A stretch of 37,444 bases of DNA from JBGQBN01 sp041494805 (GCA_041494805.1 JBGQBN010000039.1:1-37444); one strand, 5' to 3'. Positions 25,060-34,116 are shown, counted from the stretch's first letter. Numbers and translations are program-made. The notes: generated by a model not told the origin, from the sequence alone.

Positions 25060-27033
25060 GTGATCCAACTCGCCTTTTACTTTCTTTTAGCAACCCTCGC
25101 TGGCGTTCCTGTTCTAACGTGGTTCTTGCGTCGCTGGGACCGCGCACGGTATTTCGTCCCGGCGACCATGCTCGTAGCGGTCCTAATGGGAGCCACTGTC
25201 GCTGTGTCTAGCGTGCTTCGGGGTGTGCCAGTCTCCTTGGATTTCTCAAGCGTCGGACCATTTGCCTTTACGCTCACGGTTGATCGGCTTAGTGCCTTCT
25301 TCCTCTTTCTGATCTGCTTCGTTGCCGGTCCGGTTATCGTGTTTTTCATTCCCTACGCTGAGCATCACTACCATCGTGCCGGCAGGACTTGGATCTGGAT
25401 ACTCCTGCCATTATTCCTGCTCTCGATGGTGGTAGTGGCAACAGCATCCTCGGCCTTTGCATTTCTGTTCGGATGGGAACTGATGACACTGTTCTCCGCT
25501 GGCTTGATTCTGGTGGAAGGAGATTCCCCGGAACGCCGCCACGATTTGATGATTTACCTGCTGATGATGCACGTTGGCGCAGCCGCAGTCGTGGCTTGCT
25601 ATTTTCTCTTCCTGCCCTATTCGCACAGCCTGGATTTTGCAGCGATCCGTGGGGCTGCTGGTAATTTGCCACCCACCACCCGAACTCTGATCTTCTTGCT
25701 GGCATTTATTGGTTTCGGTACGAAGGCGGGCATCATACCGCTCCACCTGTGGCTTCCCAGGGCTCATCCCATCGCCCCCAGCCCAGTCTCCGCTCTCATG
25801 TCAGGAGTCATGCTGAAGACAGCGGTTTACGGTTTTGTACGCTTCGGTTTCGATTTTCTGGGCGGGGGACCCGCGTGGTGGGGATATCTGGTGCTTTTCG
25901 CCGGGGCAGTGTCCGGGATCCTGGGAGTGCTCTATGCTCTCAGCGAACAGGACCTCAAGCGGCTGCTGGCTTACAGCAGCATCGAAAATATCGGAATCAT
26001 TTTTCTGGGACTAGGAACGGCGTTAATCTTCATGGCTCACGATGCCCGGATGTGGGCAACGTTGGCGCTGATCGCAGCTCTTCTGCACACCCTGAATCAC
26101 GCCATATTCAAGAGCCTCCTATTTCTGGGGGCCGGTGCGATTTCCAATAGCGCGCATACCTTGGATCTCGAGGAGCTCGGCGGACTTCAGAAACGTATGC
26201 CCTTTACTGGTGCGACATTTCTGATCGCCTGTGGCTCGATTGCCGGGTTGCCACTCTTTAGCGGTTTTATCAGCGAGTGGCTTACCTTCCGAAGCTTTTT
26301 GGCAGGTTCCACCTTAGCAGGAGCAAAAGCGCAGTTCCTGTTGCCGCTGATGACGGGTGCGCTGGGTTTAATCGGCGGTCTTGGAGTTGCCTGCTTTATA
26401 AAAGCCTACGGAATTGCCTTTTTGGGAAGACCCCGCAGTACGGGGGCCACGCTTGCGCTGGAAGTTCCTACCGCAATGCGAGTTGGAATGATGGTACTGG
26501 CAACAGCATGTTTGGCGATCGGAATTCTGCCTGGTGCTGTCTTACAACCACTTCTGCTTGTGGTATCGGGGTTGATTAGGGACAGCGAAATTCCACCGGA
26601 CATTACGCTGATTTCACGCACCGTACCTCTCATCGCTGTCAGCCTGCTGGGGCTGCTCGCAGTTATCAGCTTGACTCGCCGCAATCGGCGAGCCGTTCCG
26701 ACATGGGCCTGTGGGCTTCCCGAACTCACCTCGCGAATGGAGTATACGTCGACAGCATTTTCCAAGCCGATCCGCTGGGTCTTCTCTTCCGTGTACAGAC
26801 CGGACCGCAAGATCGAAGTATCCCCAGCCGACTCTTACTTTCCCGCTAGCATCTCATATCGGTCGGTGCGCACCACCTCGTTTGAAAAATCCCTCTATCG
26901 TCCCGCCGTTGACGGGATCGTATCGGTCGCCCATCAGTTGCGACGCCTGCACACCGGTAATATTCAATTCTATCTTCTGTACATTTTTCTAACCCTGGTC
27001 GGTTTGCTGGCGTTCTTGAGGATATTCCGATGA
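25060..27033 (+). CDS. HyfB/NuoL-like proton-pumping membrane subunit of a hydrogenase-4-related complex
   Basis: The 657-residue polytopic protein is of the Mrp-antiporter/NuoL type with about 14-16 membrane helices. The conserved glutamate of helix TM5 is Glu140 (FGWELMTLF) and the lysine of TM7 is Lys222 (GFGTKAGIIPLHLWLPRAHPIAPSP, quoted in part by its key residues). A second lysine (VMLKTAVYG) and the C-terminal phrase STAFSKPIRWVFSSVY match HyfB proteins. It should translocate protons or sodium ions in the membrane arm. The start is GTG with CGGGGTG upstream. It overlaps the next gene by ATGA, showing translational coupling. It is the first gene of a six-gene operon. Confidence 0.88.
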   Translation: MIQLAFYFLLATLAGVPVLTWFLRRWDRARYFVPATMLVAVLMGATVAVSSVLRGVPVSLDFSSVGPFAFTLTVDRLSAFFLFLICFVAGPVIVFFIPYAEHHYHRAGRTWIWILLPLFLLSMVVVATASSAFAFLFGWELMTLFSAGLILVEGDSPERRHDLMIYLLMMHVGAAAVVACYFLFLPYSHSLDFAAIRGAAGNLPPTTRTLIFLLAFIGFGTKAGIIPLHLWLPRAHPIAPSPVSALMSGVMLKTAVYGFVRFGFDFLGGGPAWWGYLVLFAGAVSGILGVLYALSEQDLKRLLAYSSIENIGIIFLGLGTALIFMAHDARMWATLALIAALLHTLNHAIFKSLLFLGAGAISNSAHTLDLEELGGLQKRMPFTGATFLIACGSIAGLPLFSGFISEWLTFRSFLAGSTLAGAKAQFLLPLMTGALGLIGGLGVACFIKAYGIAFLGRPRSTGATLALEVPTAMRVGMMVLATACLAIGILPGAVLQPLLLVVSGLIRDSEIPPDITLISRTVPLIAVSLLGLLAVISLTRRNRRAVPTWACGLPELTSRMEYTSTAFSKPIRWVFSSVYRPDRKIEVSPADSYFPASISYRSVRTTSFEKSLYRPAVDGIVSVAHQLRRLHTGNIQFYLLYIFLTLVGLLAFLRIFR

Positions 27034-27971
27034 GAGTGTACCTGGACCTAGCGCAAGCGCTATTGCTGGTGGCGGGCGCGCCGCTTGTGAGGGGGATCAT
27101 TGCTCGGCTCAAGGCCTGGATCCAGCGGCGCCAAGGTGCCAGTATCTGGAGGCCTTACGCGGACTTGGGCAAGCTCTTTGGCAAGGAGGATCTGGTGCCT
27201 CCTGCGGCTTCACCGGTGTTTCGCTTTGCCCCTGTCCTGTTGTTCGCGGTGATAGTACTAGCGACGGGATTTGTCCCTGTTCTCCACAGTTCGGCGCTCT
27301 TCGGGACCGCATCTGATTTCATCCTGCTTGTGTACCTCATCGCTCTCGGCCGCTTCTTCATGTCATTAGGCGCAATCGATGGCGGCAGCGCTTTCGGGGG
27401 CATGGGCGCGAGCCGGGAAGCTCTGGTTTCTACCCTGGCCGAAGCGCCTCTGCTCCTTAGCCTCATGTCGGTTGCCATACTCGCACACAGCGGGAGCATC
27501 AGCGACATAGTGTCCTGGACGCTCAGACAGAACTTTTTCGACATATCCCTGGTGCACGCTCTGGCTTTTGCTGCTCTGGTGATTGTCGGTATTGCGGAAA
27601 CCGGACGACTGCCGGTGGACAACCCTACGACCCATCTGGAACTTACCATGATTCACGAAGCCATGGTGCTGGAGTATTCAGGACCGAGCCTGGCTTTCAT
27701 TGAGTGGGCACAGGCCATCAAGCTAAACCTGGTTCTGGCGCTTCTAATCGGCCTGTTCGGGCCTTGGGGCATGGCCACCGGGCTCTCTGCAAGTGTGATC
27801 GGGATTTCGATTGCCGCCTATCTACTTAAGCTGGGCGTACTCATTGTTACTATCGCGCTGGTCGAAAGCAGTTTGGCGAAGCTCCGGATGTATCTGGTTC
27901 CAGATTTTCTGGGCGTAGGCTCAGCTCTGGGGATCCTGGCGATAATGTTCACCGCATTTACGGGAAGGTAA
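27030..27971 (+). CDS. HyfC/NuoH-like membrane subunit
   Basis: The 313-residue protein has about eight membrane helices of the NuoH/HycD/HyfC family, which connects the membrane arm with the soluble redox arm and forms the quinone-side cavity in complex I. The signature E-T-G-R-L-P-V-D-N-P-T-T-H-L-E-L begins at Glu190 and its acidic residues are intact. An early cytoplasmic loop (IQRRQGASIWRPYADLGKL) also matches the family. The ATG overlaps the preceding stop codon by 4 bp; the next gene starts 5 bp after its stop. All features point to a functional ion-coupling subunit. Confidence 0.88.
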   Translation: MRVYLDLAQALLLVAGAPLVRGIIARLKAWIQRRQGASIWRPYADLGKLFGKEDLVPPAASPVFRFAPVLLFAVIVLATGFVPVLHSSALFGTASDFILLVYLIALGRFFMSLGAIDGGSAFGGMGASREALVSTLAEAPLLLSLMSVAILAHSGSISDIVSWTLRQNFFDISLVHALAFAALVIVGIAETGRLPVDNPTTHLELTMIHEAMVLEYSGPSLAFIEWAQAIKLNLVLALLIGLFGPWGMATGLSASVIGISIAAYLLKLGVLIVTIALVESSLAKLRMYLVPDFLGVGSALGILAIMFTAFTGR

Positions 27972-27975
27972 TTGA

Positions 27976-28638
27976 ATGGACTTGGTATCTTTAGCTGCGG
28001 CCAAAGCGCTCACCTCAACGGCAGCCTTGCTTTTCATCACAGTGCTGCTCATGGCAGCCACCAAGCGAATCTCAACCATCATCTTTCTTTTTGCCCTGCA
28101 ATCCGCCATCTTGACCGTCCAGGTCGCCATCATCGCCTACCTGAACAACTCCCCGGAAGCCTACGCGGTTGCGATTATGGTTCTACTCCTGAAGGTGGTC
28201 GGGATTCCTTATGCCCTTTTCCGGCTCATCGAGCGCTTGCATTCTCCTCGCGGCGTAGGCGCGTCAATTAGTCCGGCGCAGTCGGTGTTTGTTGCGGTGA
28301 TCCTGATTTTTCTTGCCTTTTCCGCGGTGCGGACCTACGCCGCCGATCTGGGCGGCATGGAAGAAGCCCTGGCTGCCGGCGTAGCGCTGATCCTGAGTGG
28401 AGCTTTCCTGATGGTTAGCCGCAACAAAGCGCTGATGCAGATAATGGGTCTCCTCGTACTGGAGAATGGAGTTTTCCTGGCGGCGTTGGCCACAACCTTT
28501 GGTATGCCGCTGGTCATTGAGATCGGGATTTCATTCGATCTTGTCATGGGAGTGCTGTTGATGGGGATATTCACATTCAGGATTCGAGACACCTTTGAGC
28601 ATCTCGACGTATCCAAGCTAAGACGGCTGAGGGGATAG
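27976..28638 (+). CDS. HyfE/NuoK-like membrane subunit
   Basis: The 220-residue protein has six to seven membrane helices; its C-terminal half matches NuoK/HyfE with an intramembrane glutamate (LLVLENGVFLAALA) and a second acid (VIEIGISFD). Ends with a basic tail (VSKLRRLRG). HyfE joins NuoJ/NuoK-like functions in group 4 complexes. It has the expected position between the NuoH-like and second NuoL/N-like genes. Spacing to neighbours is 4 bp on each side, so it is co-translated with them. Confidence 0.83.
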   Translation: MDLVSLAAAKALTSTAALLFITVLLMAATKRISTIIFLFALQSAILTVQVAIIAYLNNSPEAYAVAIMVLLLKVVGIPYALFRLIERLHSPRGVGASISPAQSVFVAVILIFLAFSAVRTYAADLGGMEEALAAGVALILSGAFLMVSRNKALMQIMGLLVLENGVFLAALATTFGMPLVIEIGISFDLVMGVLLMGIFTFRIRDTFEHLDVSKLRRLRG

Positions 28639-28642
28639 CCCG

Positions 28643-30100
28643 ATGATACTGGTGCTGCCCCTAGTAATTCCGGTGTTAGGTGCGGTGGCTGTCATGGGCT
28701 TCCGCAGTGCGCGGGGATCTGCCTTTGTTGCCCTGGCGACCGGAGCGGCAGAAATTGGCGCAATAATCCGTCTCGTACTGGGCATCCATCGGTATGGCGT
28801 AATCGAAGCAGGCCAGTATCTGCGCGCGGATGGCCTGACAGCATTTTTCCTGGTCAGTCTGGCACTCATTCTTGGACTGGTTATCGTGTACTCCGTGGGT
28901 TATCTCCAGCATGTTCCCGAAGAGAGGTTTGCATCGTCGCGCTGGTTTTATGCACTTTTTTTCTTGTTCGTCCTCACCATTGTTGCTGTCTATCTTTCGG
29001 CCAACCTGGGCCTGTTGTGGATCCTCATGGAAGCCACCACTCTTGCCTCGGCGCTGTTGGTTGGCTTCTACAACACGGAAGGCGCGGTAGAGGCGGGCTG
29101 GAAGTATCTGATTGTTTGCACCGTTGGTCTTGCGTTCGCCCTGTTTGGCACAATCGCTCTCTACATGGCGGCGGTGAAGTCCGGCTTGGATGCGCGTTCC
29201 GCTCTGGACTGGGCAACCTTGATGCGAATGGCGCCGAGTTTGCGCCCGGCACAGGATCTGGTGAAGCTTGCGTTTGTTTTCTTGGCTGTCGGATATGGAA
29301 CCAAGGTCGGCTTCGCTCCCATGCACAGTTGGTTACCCGACGCACACGCCGAGGCGCCCTCTCCGGTGAGTGCCATGCTCTCGGCCGTTCTCCTGAACTG
29401 CGCCATGTACGGGTTGCTGCGCTGCGATGCCATCACCGCACGTGCGATCGGCAGCTCTTTCAGCCACCATCTTCTGCTTTTTTTCGGCGGATTCTCGCTG
29501 GTGGTGGCCGGGCTGCTCATGCTGGTACAACGAGACCTCAAGCGCCTGCTCGCCTATAGCAGCGTGGAGCACATGGGGATTATCGCCACCGGAATTGGTC
29601 TCGGTGGACCTCTTGGCCTATACGGAGCGTTGCTTCACACGTTCAATCATTCTCTTGCCAAGTCCATGTTGTTCTTCGCCGCTGGCAATGTACGGGAGAA
29701 CTTTGGAACCCTACACATGGAGCGGATTGGGGGAATGGCGCGGACACTGCCTCTGACCAGCGCCACACTCGTCCTGGGAGCATGCGCCATCACGGGCATG
29801 CCCCCGTTTGGTCTCTTTGTCAGCGAATTCGCCATCTTGAGCGAAGCTTTTTTTCAGTCGCATCTGGTGGTAGCAATCCTGATGTTGGGGGCATTGTCAT
29901 TGGTGTTTGGAGCCATACTTTTCCACTTTCTCCATATGCTTTGCGGCGAGCCCATGGGTGAACCAGCTATGCCGCGCGGGCGCCGCTCGGAATTGGCTGC
30001 CATCGCCATCTGTGCAGCATGTTTATTGTTCCTCGGGTTACATGTACCAGCAACCCTGCAGACACTCTTGCACAGAGCCGTTGAGGTGCTACAGCCATGA
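28643..30100 (+). CDS. HyfF/NuoN-NuoM-like second antiporter-type subunit
   Basis: The 485-residue protein has about 14 membrane helices. The pumping residues are present: Glu130 (WILMEATTLA) and Lys221 (YGTKVGFAPMHSWLPDAHAEA, key part), and the broken-helix region reads QRDLKRLLAYSSVEHMG. AGGGGAT upstream supports the ATG. As the second antiporter-like subunit in the operon it suggests at least two ion channels in the membrane arm, as in hydrogenase-4 rather than the simpler Hyc type. It overlaps the next gene by ATGA. Confidence 0.88.
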   Translation: MILVLPLVIPVLGAVAVMGFRSARGSAFVALATGAAEIGAIIRLVLGIHRYGVIEAGQYLRADGLTAFFLVSLALILGLVIVYSVGYLQHVPEERFASSRWFYALFFLFVLTIVAVYLSANLGLLWILMEATTLASALLVGFYNTEGAVEAGWKYLIVCTVGLAFALFGTIALYMAAVKSGLDARSALDWATLMRMAPSLRPAQDLVKLAFVFLAVGYGTKVGFAPMHSWLPDAHAEAPSPVSAMLSAVLLNCAMYGLLRCDAITARAIGSSFSHHLLLFFGGFSLVVAGLLMLVQRDLKRLLAYSSVEHMGIIATGIGLGGPLGLYGALLHTFNHSLAKSMLFFAAGNVRENFGTLHMERIGGMARTLPLTSATLVLGACAITGMPPFGLFVSEFAILSEAFFQSHLVVAILMLGALSLVFGAILFHFLHMLCGEPMGEPAMPRGRRSELAAIAICAACLLFLGLHVPATLQTLLHRAVEVLQP

Positions 30101-31584
30101 AGCTCATCGATGAATACCCGACTCCGGGAGGCACGTGCGAGGAAGCATTGCGGCTGTTGGAGAAGAAGGGAGACGATCGTCCGGGCCGCTTGGTTTCGTT
30201 GTTTGCCAGTCTGGATAGGGACCGGTCTCCCCGCGTGCACTATGTAATTGATTTGGGAGAGAGGGATTACCGGGTAATTGACCATGCGGTGCGCCAACCA
30301 CTAACCTCGGCGACCACAGTAGCTCCGGCAGCGGCGTGGTACGAGCGCGAACTCCATGACCAGTATGGGATACAGGTTGTGGGGCATCCTGATCTCCGCC
30401 CACTCCTGTTGCATGAAAACTGGCCCACTGAGGTCCACCCCATGGTCGACCCTGTCGACAACGTCGCTTGGGCTTCGAATCCATACCCCTTCTTAACGGT
30501 ACAGGGTCAGGGCGTTTGCGAAGTCCCGGTTGGACCGGTACATGCGGGAATCATTGAACCAGGACATTTTCGATTCAGTGTGGTTGGAGACACAGTGGTA
30601 CATCTCGAACTACGGCATTTCTACACCCACAAGGGTACGGAAAAACTGTTTGAAGGCAGCCCCGTCACAGATGGCTCCATGATTGCCGAATCGGTGTCAG
30701 GAGACAACTGTTTTGCCCACGCCGTGGCCTACGCTCAGGCGGTAGAAAACGCCTACAAAGTCTTCGCCCCTCCAAAGGCGACGGCCATTCGGCTGGTTGG
30801 GCTCGAACTGGAACGTATGATGGCTCACATCGGCGATGTGGGTGCGCTTTGCGGCGACGTAGGTTTCTCGGTTCCTGCCGCGCACACAGCTCGACTCAAA
30901 GAATTCTTGCTCCGGGCATCGAATGAGTGTTTCGGTACAAGATTCTTGCGCGGACTCGCTGTGCCAGGCGGCGTGAAGAGAGACATTTCCCCGCCCGCTG
31001 CTGATAAGCTTGCGCAATCCGTCAGACAAGCCCACGCTGACTTCGTGCGGCTCGCACATATTATCCTCGACTCCCCCTCAGTCCAAAATAGATTTGAGTC
31101 CGCGGGGTACCTCACAGACAAAGTCGCTCGCGACTTAGCTGTGGTTGGCCCGGTTGCGCGAGCGAGCGGCATAGACATCGATGTACGACGCGATCACCCC
31201 TATGGGCTCTACCACCAAATGAAGGTCGGAGTGCCGCGGTTGCACTATGGCGACGTGCTGGCTCGTGCGCGCATTCGGATTGACGAAGCATCGGTCTCAT
31301 GCGAACTAGTCGGGCAAGCCTTGCACGAGTTACCTGCGGGCCCCATTCGTGCATCGGACGCTTTTGAGGGCAGCGCTCGGGGATTCTCAGCAGTCGAGTC
31401 GCCACGCGGAGAGCTTCTCTACTGGGTCGAGGCGTACGAGGGGCGGATCGCTCGCTGCCACATCAAGTCTCCCTCGTTCCAGAATTGGCCAGCACTCCCC
31501 TTTGCGGTGGCCGACAACGTGATAGCTGATTTCCCGCTCATCAACAAGAGCTTCAATCTTTCTTATTCTGGATGCGACCGATGA
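30097..31584 (+). CDS. HyfG-like NuoC-NuoD fusion, large subunit without NiFe ligands
   Basis: The 495-residue protein joins a NuoC-like 30-kDa domain (about 1-150; WYERELHDQYGIQVVGHPDL) to a NuoD/hydrogenase-large-subunit domain (about 165-495). In active group 4 hydrogenases two CxxC motifs hold the NiFe centre. Here the N-terminal one reads V-Ser201-G-D-Asn204-Cys205-F-A-H and the C-terminal one N-L-Ser489-Y-S-Gly492-Cys493-D-R: all four ligand positions are replaced, although the sequence around them is well conserved. Hydrogen chemistry at a NiFe site is therefore not expected. The pattern fits the Ehr (energy-converting hydrogenase-related) proteins. Complex I NuoD is a cousin, but the fusion and gene order are of the Hyf type. 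It overlaps both neighbours. Confidence 0.88.
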   Translation: MKLIDEYPTPGGTCEEALRLLEKKGDDRPGRLVSLFASLDRDRSPRVHYVIDLGERDYRVIDHAVRQPLTSATTVAPAAAWYERELHDQYGIQVVGHPDLRPLLLHENWPTEVHPMVDPVDNVAWASNPYPFLTVQGQGVCEVPVGPVHAGIIEPGHFRFSVVGDTVVHLELRHFYTHKGTEKLFEGSPVTDGSMIAESVSGDNCFAHAVAYAQAVENAYKVFAPPKATAIRLVGLELERMMAHIGDVGALCGDVGFSVPAAHTARLKEFLLRASNECFGTRFLRGLAVPGGVKRDISPPAADKLAQSVRQAHADFVRLAHIILDSPSVQNRFESAGYLTDKVARDLAVVGPVARASGIDIDVRRDHPYGLYHQMKVGVPRLHYGDVLARARIRIDEASVSCELVGQALHELPAGPIRASDAFEGSARGFSAVESPRGELLYWVEAYEGRIARCHIKSPSFQNWPALPFAVADNVIADFPLINKSFNLSYSGCDR

Positions 31585-32417
31585 TTTCTGACATAGTTCG
31601 CTACAGTCTTAAAGTCCCAAGCCCATTAATTCCGGTTGCAAGCTTGGTCGGAAATTCTGAAGGCAGCCGGATGCCGGAGATCGACTCGAGGTTTTTAACT
31701 CCCGCAATCGCCGAGCGCGTCGCGAAAGCCTGCCCCACTTCCGCGCTTACCGTAAGCGAGATAGGTAAACAATTGCACCTCCGCATGGACTACGGCGAAT
31801 GTATCGGTTGTGGTCGATGCGTCGAGCTCGGAGAGAATGCATTCCGTATTGCCACCAGGTTCAGTCGTTGCGGCGTTACACGGGAAGGATTGGTGAGGCA
31901 GTGGAATACTGAAGCCGGGACAGAGACAACCCCGCATGAAATTTCCCCCGAGTCTGTCCACACGGAGATCCATTCGCTTCTCGGAAGAGCCCTGAACATC
32001 CGTCAACTGGATGCGGGCTCGTGCAATGGCTGCGAGGCCGAGATCACAGGATTAACCAGTCCGTACTACGACCTGGAGCGTTTCGGGATCCATTTTGTCG
32101 CTTCCCCGAAACACGCTGACATGCTGCTGGTTACGGGACCAGTGACCAGAAACATGGCCGAAGCTGCCAAGAACACGTATCAAGCAGTGCCCGCTCCCAA
32201 GCTGGTGGTAGCGGTGGGCGCCTGTGGATGCAGTGGCGGCATTTTTGCCGGTAGCCATGCCATCGTCGGCGGTGTCGACGCGTGCCTTCCTGTGGACGGG
32301 TACATTCCCGGTTGCCCACCAACGCCGACCATGCTGATTACAGGAATCCTCGAAGTCTTGCGGCGCTGCCTGCCGAAGATTTCCGTGCGGCCAAGCTTGG
32401 AGACTGCGAAGGCCTGA
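31581..32417 (+). CDS. HyfI/NuoB-like small subunit with fused single-cluster ferredoxin module
   Basis: I place the start at ATG 31581, which overlaps the previous stop as ATGA (the alternative 31572 adds three residues). Of 278 residues, about 40-105 form a ferredoxin-like module with Cys51 (ACP) and Cys74/Cys77/Cys80 (CIGCGRC), which is one complete [4Fe-4S] set and lacks the second. Residues about 138-270 are a NuoB domain with all N2-type ligands: Cys148 and Cys151 (CNGCEAE), Cys215 or Cys217 (GACGCSGG) and Cys245 (PGCPPTP). So electrons can still pass through this subunit, although the large subunit has no NiFe. No separate HycF/NuoI-type ferredoxin gene is in the operon; the fused module probably takes its place. 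Last gene of the cluster. Confidence 0.88.
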   Translation: MISDIVRYSLKVPSPLIPVASLVGNSEGSRMPEIDSRFLTPAIAERVAKACPTSALTVSEIGKQLHLRMDYGECIGCGRCVELGENAFRIATRFSRCGVTREGLVRQWNTEAGTETTPHEISPESVHTEIHSLLGRALNIRQLDAGSCNGCEAEITGLTSPYYDLERFGIHFVASPKHADMLLVTGPVTRNMAEAAKNTYQAVPAPKLVVAVGACGCSGGIFAGSHAIVGGVDACLPVDGYIPGCPPTPTMLITGILEVLRRCLPKISVRPSLETAKA

Positions 32418-32738
32418 GCAGAGAGAACCGAATTCTCTTCCGCTCGCGACCATTGCTCTTGGCCCTGCGACTCCAGTGCCAGGGCATCGGGGATAACTTG
32501 CCTAATCTAGAAATGATTGCCAGCGCTGGCAAGGTTGCGTTTGGACGCGCCCATCAGTGCCCAACGAAAGGGCCCACCGAGCCATGCGTGTCAATTTGAA
32601 ACTGAGACACTACCGCTCATTTCAGCTTGTTGACTTGTTCAGCCCGGCAGCCTAAGATGCACACTCCATAAGGGATGCCCTGAGGAACTCAGTGTTTTCC
32701 TGCAAATCCGGCAGGGCTCGGCTACAGGAGGCAGGAAA
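32418..32738. other. intergenic region after the Hyf-like cluster
   Basis: This 321-bp region has a weak hairpin AGAGAA / TTCTCT (32422-32438) right after the cluster, with no T-tract, and the promoter at 32630-32658 for the following genes. No further reading frame is convincing. Confidence 0.55.
32630..32658 (+). promoter_or_regulatory. sigma70-type promoter of the phosphatase/transporter operon
   Basis: TTGACT (32630-32635), a 17-bp spacer and TAAGAT (32653-32658), predicting a start of transcription near 32665 and a leader of about 74 nt. The hexamers and spacing are identical to those at 12045-12073. Confidence 0.6.
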
Positions 32739-34088
32739 ATGGTCCGCCCTCCGGTCAGTGTTTCTACCCACCACCGCGCTTGTATTTCCGCCCTTCTGTT
32801 CTTGGTGTTGGTCGGCCTGGCATGGGCGGGACCTGCCAAAACCCCAGCGGATCAACCGGAAGCCGTAGTCGCCATCGGCGACGTTCACGGTGACTTTGAT
32901 GACTTCGTCACCATTCTCCAGCGGGCCGGGCTCATCGACGCGCAGCATCACTGGACCGGCGATCAGACTACCCTGGTTCAAGTCGGGGACCTCTTGGATC
33001 GGGGGCCAAAGCCCCGTGAAGTGATGGATCTGCTGATGTCGCTGGACAGGGAAGCGCCAAAGGCAGGCGGACGAGTAGTGAGCCTGCTGGGCAACCACGA
33101 GATGATGAATCTCATGGGAGACCTTCGCTACGTCACCGCCCAGAACTATGCCAGTTTCGCAGACAGCAATTCGGCGGAGCGCCAGAGATCTGCCTATCAG
33201 GAGTACGTGAAATGGCGCAGTAGTCACCCTCAGCTCTTAGCCGAGCTTCCCCAGCCCATGGAACTAACCGAAGCGGAGTGGATGGCACGGCACCCGCCAG
33301 GCTTCATCGAGCAGCGCGAAGCTTTCAGTCCGAACGGGAGCTACGGTAAATGGCTACGAGGGCACTCTGCGGTAGCTAAAATCGGCGGAGTCATCTTTTT
33401 GCACGGCGGCCTCCATCCTGACCTGGCCAACTTGAAACTTGACGCGATCAATGACCGCATCCAGGACGAAATTAAAGCATTCGATGCCGCCAAACAATAC
33501 TTGCAGGACGAAAAGTTAATTCTGCCATTTTTTAATCTTCAGGAAATTACCGCCATCGTGCAGGCCGAACTCGCGGCAGAGCGCAAGTCGCGGGTGCCGT
33601 CGAACCAGCAACGCCAAGCCAGGCTCACGCAATTCCTGGGGTATGGAGACTGGCTCAGCGTGCGTGCGGATGGTCCCCTGTGGTTTCGCGGTTACGACCA
33701 GTGGAGCGAAGAAGAAGGCGGGGCCCAGGTCGACAAGCTCCTGGATGCTTACAAGGCGACACACATCGCGGTAGGGCACACAGTTCAGAAGGGCGGGCGC
33801 ATCCGGTCCCGCTTTGGTGGCAAAGTGTTTCTCATCGACACTGGCATGCTCAGCAGCTACTACCCTGGGGGCAGGCCGTCAGCCCTGGAAATCCGCGGCG
33901 ACACGAAATTCACGGCCGCGTATATGGACCAACGGGTGGTGCTTCTCGAATCCGCTGGGCTTTCGCTTCGAAACGGAGGGCCTGGAGGACCTGCAGGGAT
34001 TGGGGATGCTGCAAGGATTTCGGGAAGCCCGCCGTCCCCCCGAGCCTCTGTCACCAGCTGTCCTCTAATAACAGCGGCACCGCGATAA
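32739..34088 (+). CDS. exported PPP-family metallophosphoesterase (Shewanella-like phosphatase type)
   Basis: The 449-residue protein has a signal peptide (cleavage near LAWA, residue 30) and the three PPP metal motifs in order: GDVHG (47-51), GDLLDRG (83-89) and GNHE (118-121). Later histidines occur in FLHGGLHPD and AVGHTVQKGG, and DTGM closes the domain near residue 370. These proteins are two-metal phosphatases; the long insert between GNHE and the HGG motif is seen in Shewanella-like phosphatases. It would act in the periplasm. An AGGAGG about 7 nt before the ATG fixes the start. The last 60 residues are Gly/Pro/Ser-rich and may be a spurious-looking extension of the frame. The next gene begins 28 bp later. 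Confidence 0.85.
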   Translation: MVRPPVSVSTHHRACISALLFLVLVGLAWAGPAKTPADQPEAVVAIGDVHGDFDDFVTILQRAGLIDAQHHWTGDQTTLVQVGDLLDRGPKPREVMDLLMSLDREAPKAGGRVVSLLGNHEMMNLMGDLRYVTAQNYASFADSNSAERQRSAYQEYVKWRSSHPQLLAELPQPMELTEAEWMARHPPGFIEQREAFSPNGSYGKWLRGHSAVAKIGGVIFLHGGLHPDLANLKLDAINDRIQDEIKAFDAAKQYLQDEKLILPFFNLQEITAIVQAELAAERKSRVPSNQQRQARLTQFLGYGDWLSVRADGPLWFRGYDQWSEEEGGAQVDKLLDAYKATHIAVGHTVQKGGRIRSRFGGKVFLIDTGMLSSYYPGGRPSALEIRGDTKFTAAYMDQRVVLLESAGLSLRNGGPGGPAGIGDAARISGSPPSPRASVTSCPLITAAPR

Positions 34089-34116
34089 ACGAGGGTCACA
34101 AAAGAGGCTTCTGCGG

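Noticed and set aside
24776..25063. 95-codon GTG-initiated ORF overlapping the HyfB-like start as GTGA
   Set aside because: The overlap is suggestive of coupling, but the product is low-complexity (Arg/His/Pro-rich end), has no Shine-Dalgarno and resembles nothing.
30097..32417. A hydrogen-evolving [NiFe] hydrogenase (Hyc/Hyf)
   Set aside because: The gene order and sequences suggest this at first, but all four NiFe ligand positions in the large subunit are substituted.
32422..32438. Terminator after the Hyf-like cluster
   Set aside because: The hairpin is AT-rich in the stem ends, only 6 bp long, and has no T-tract.
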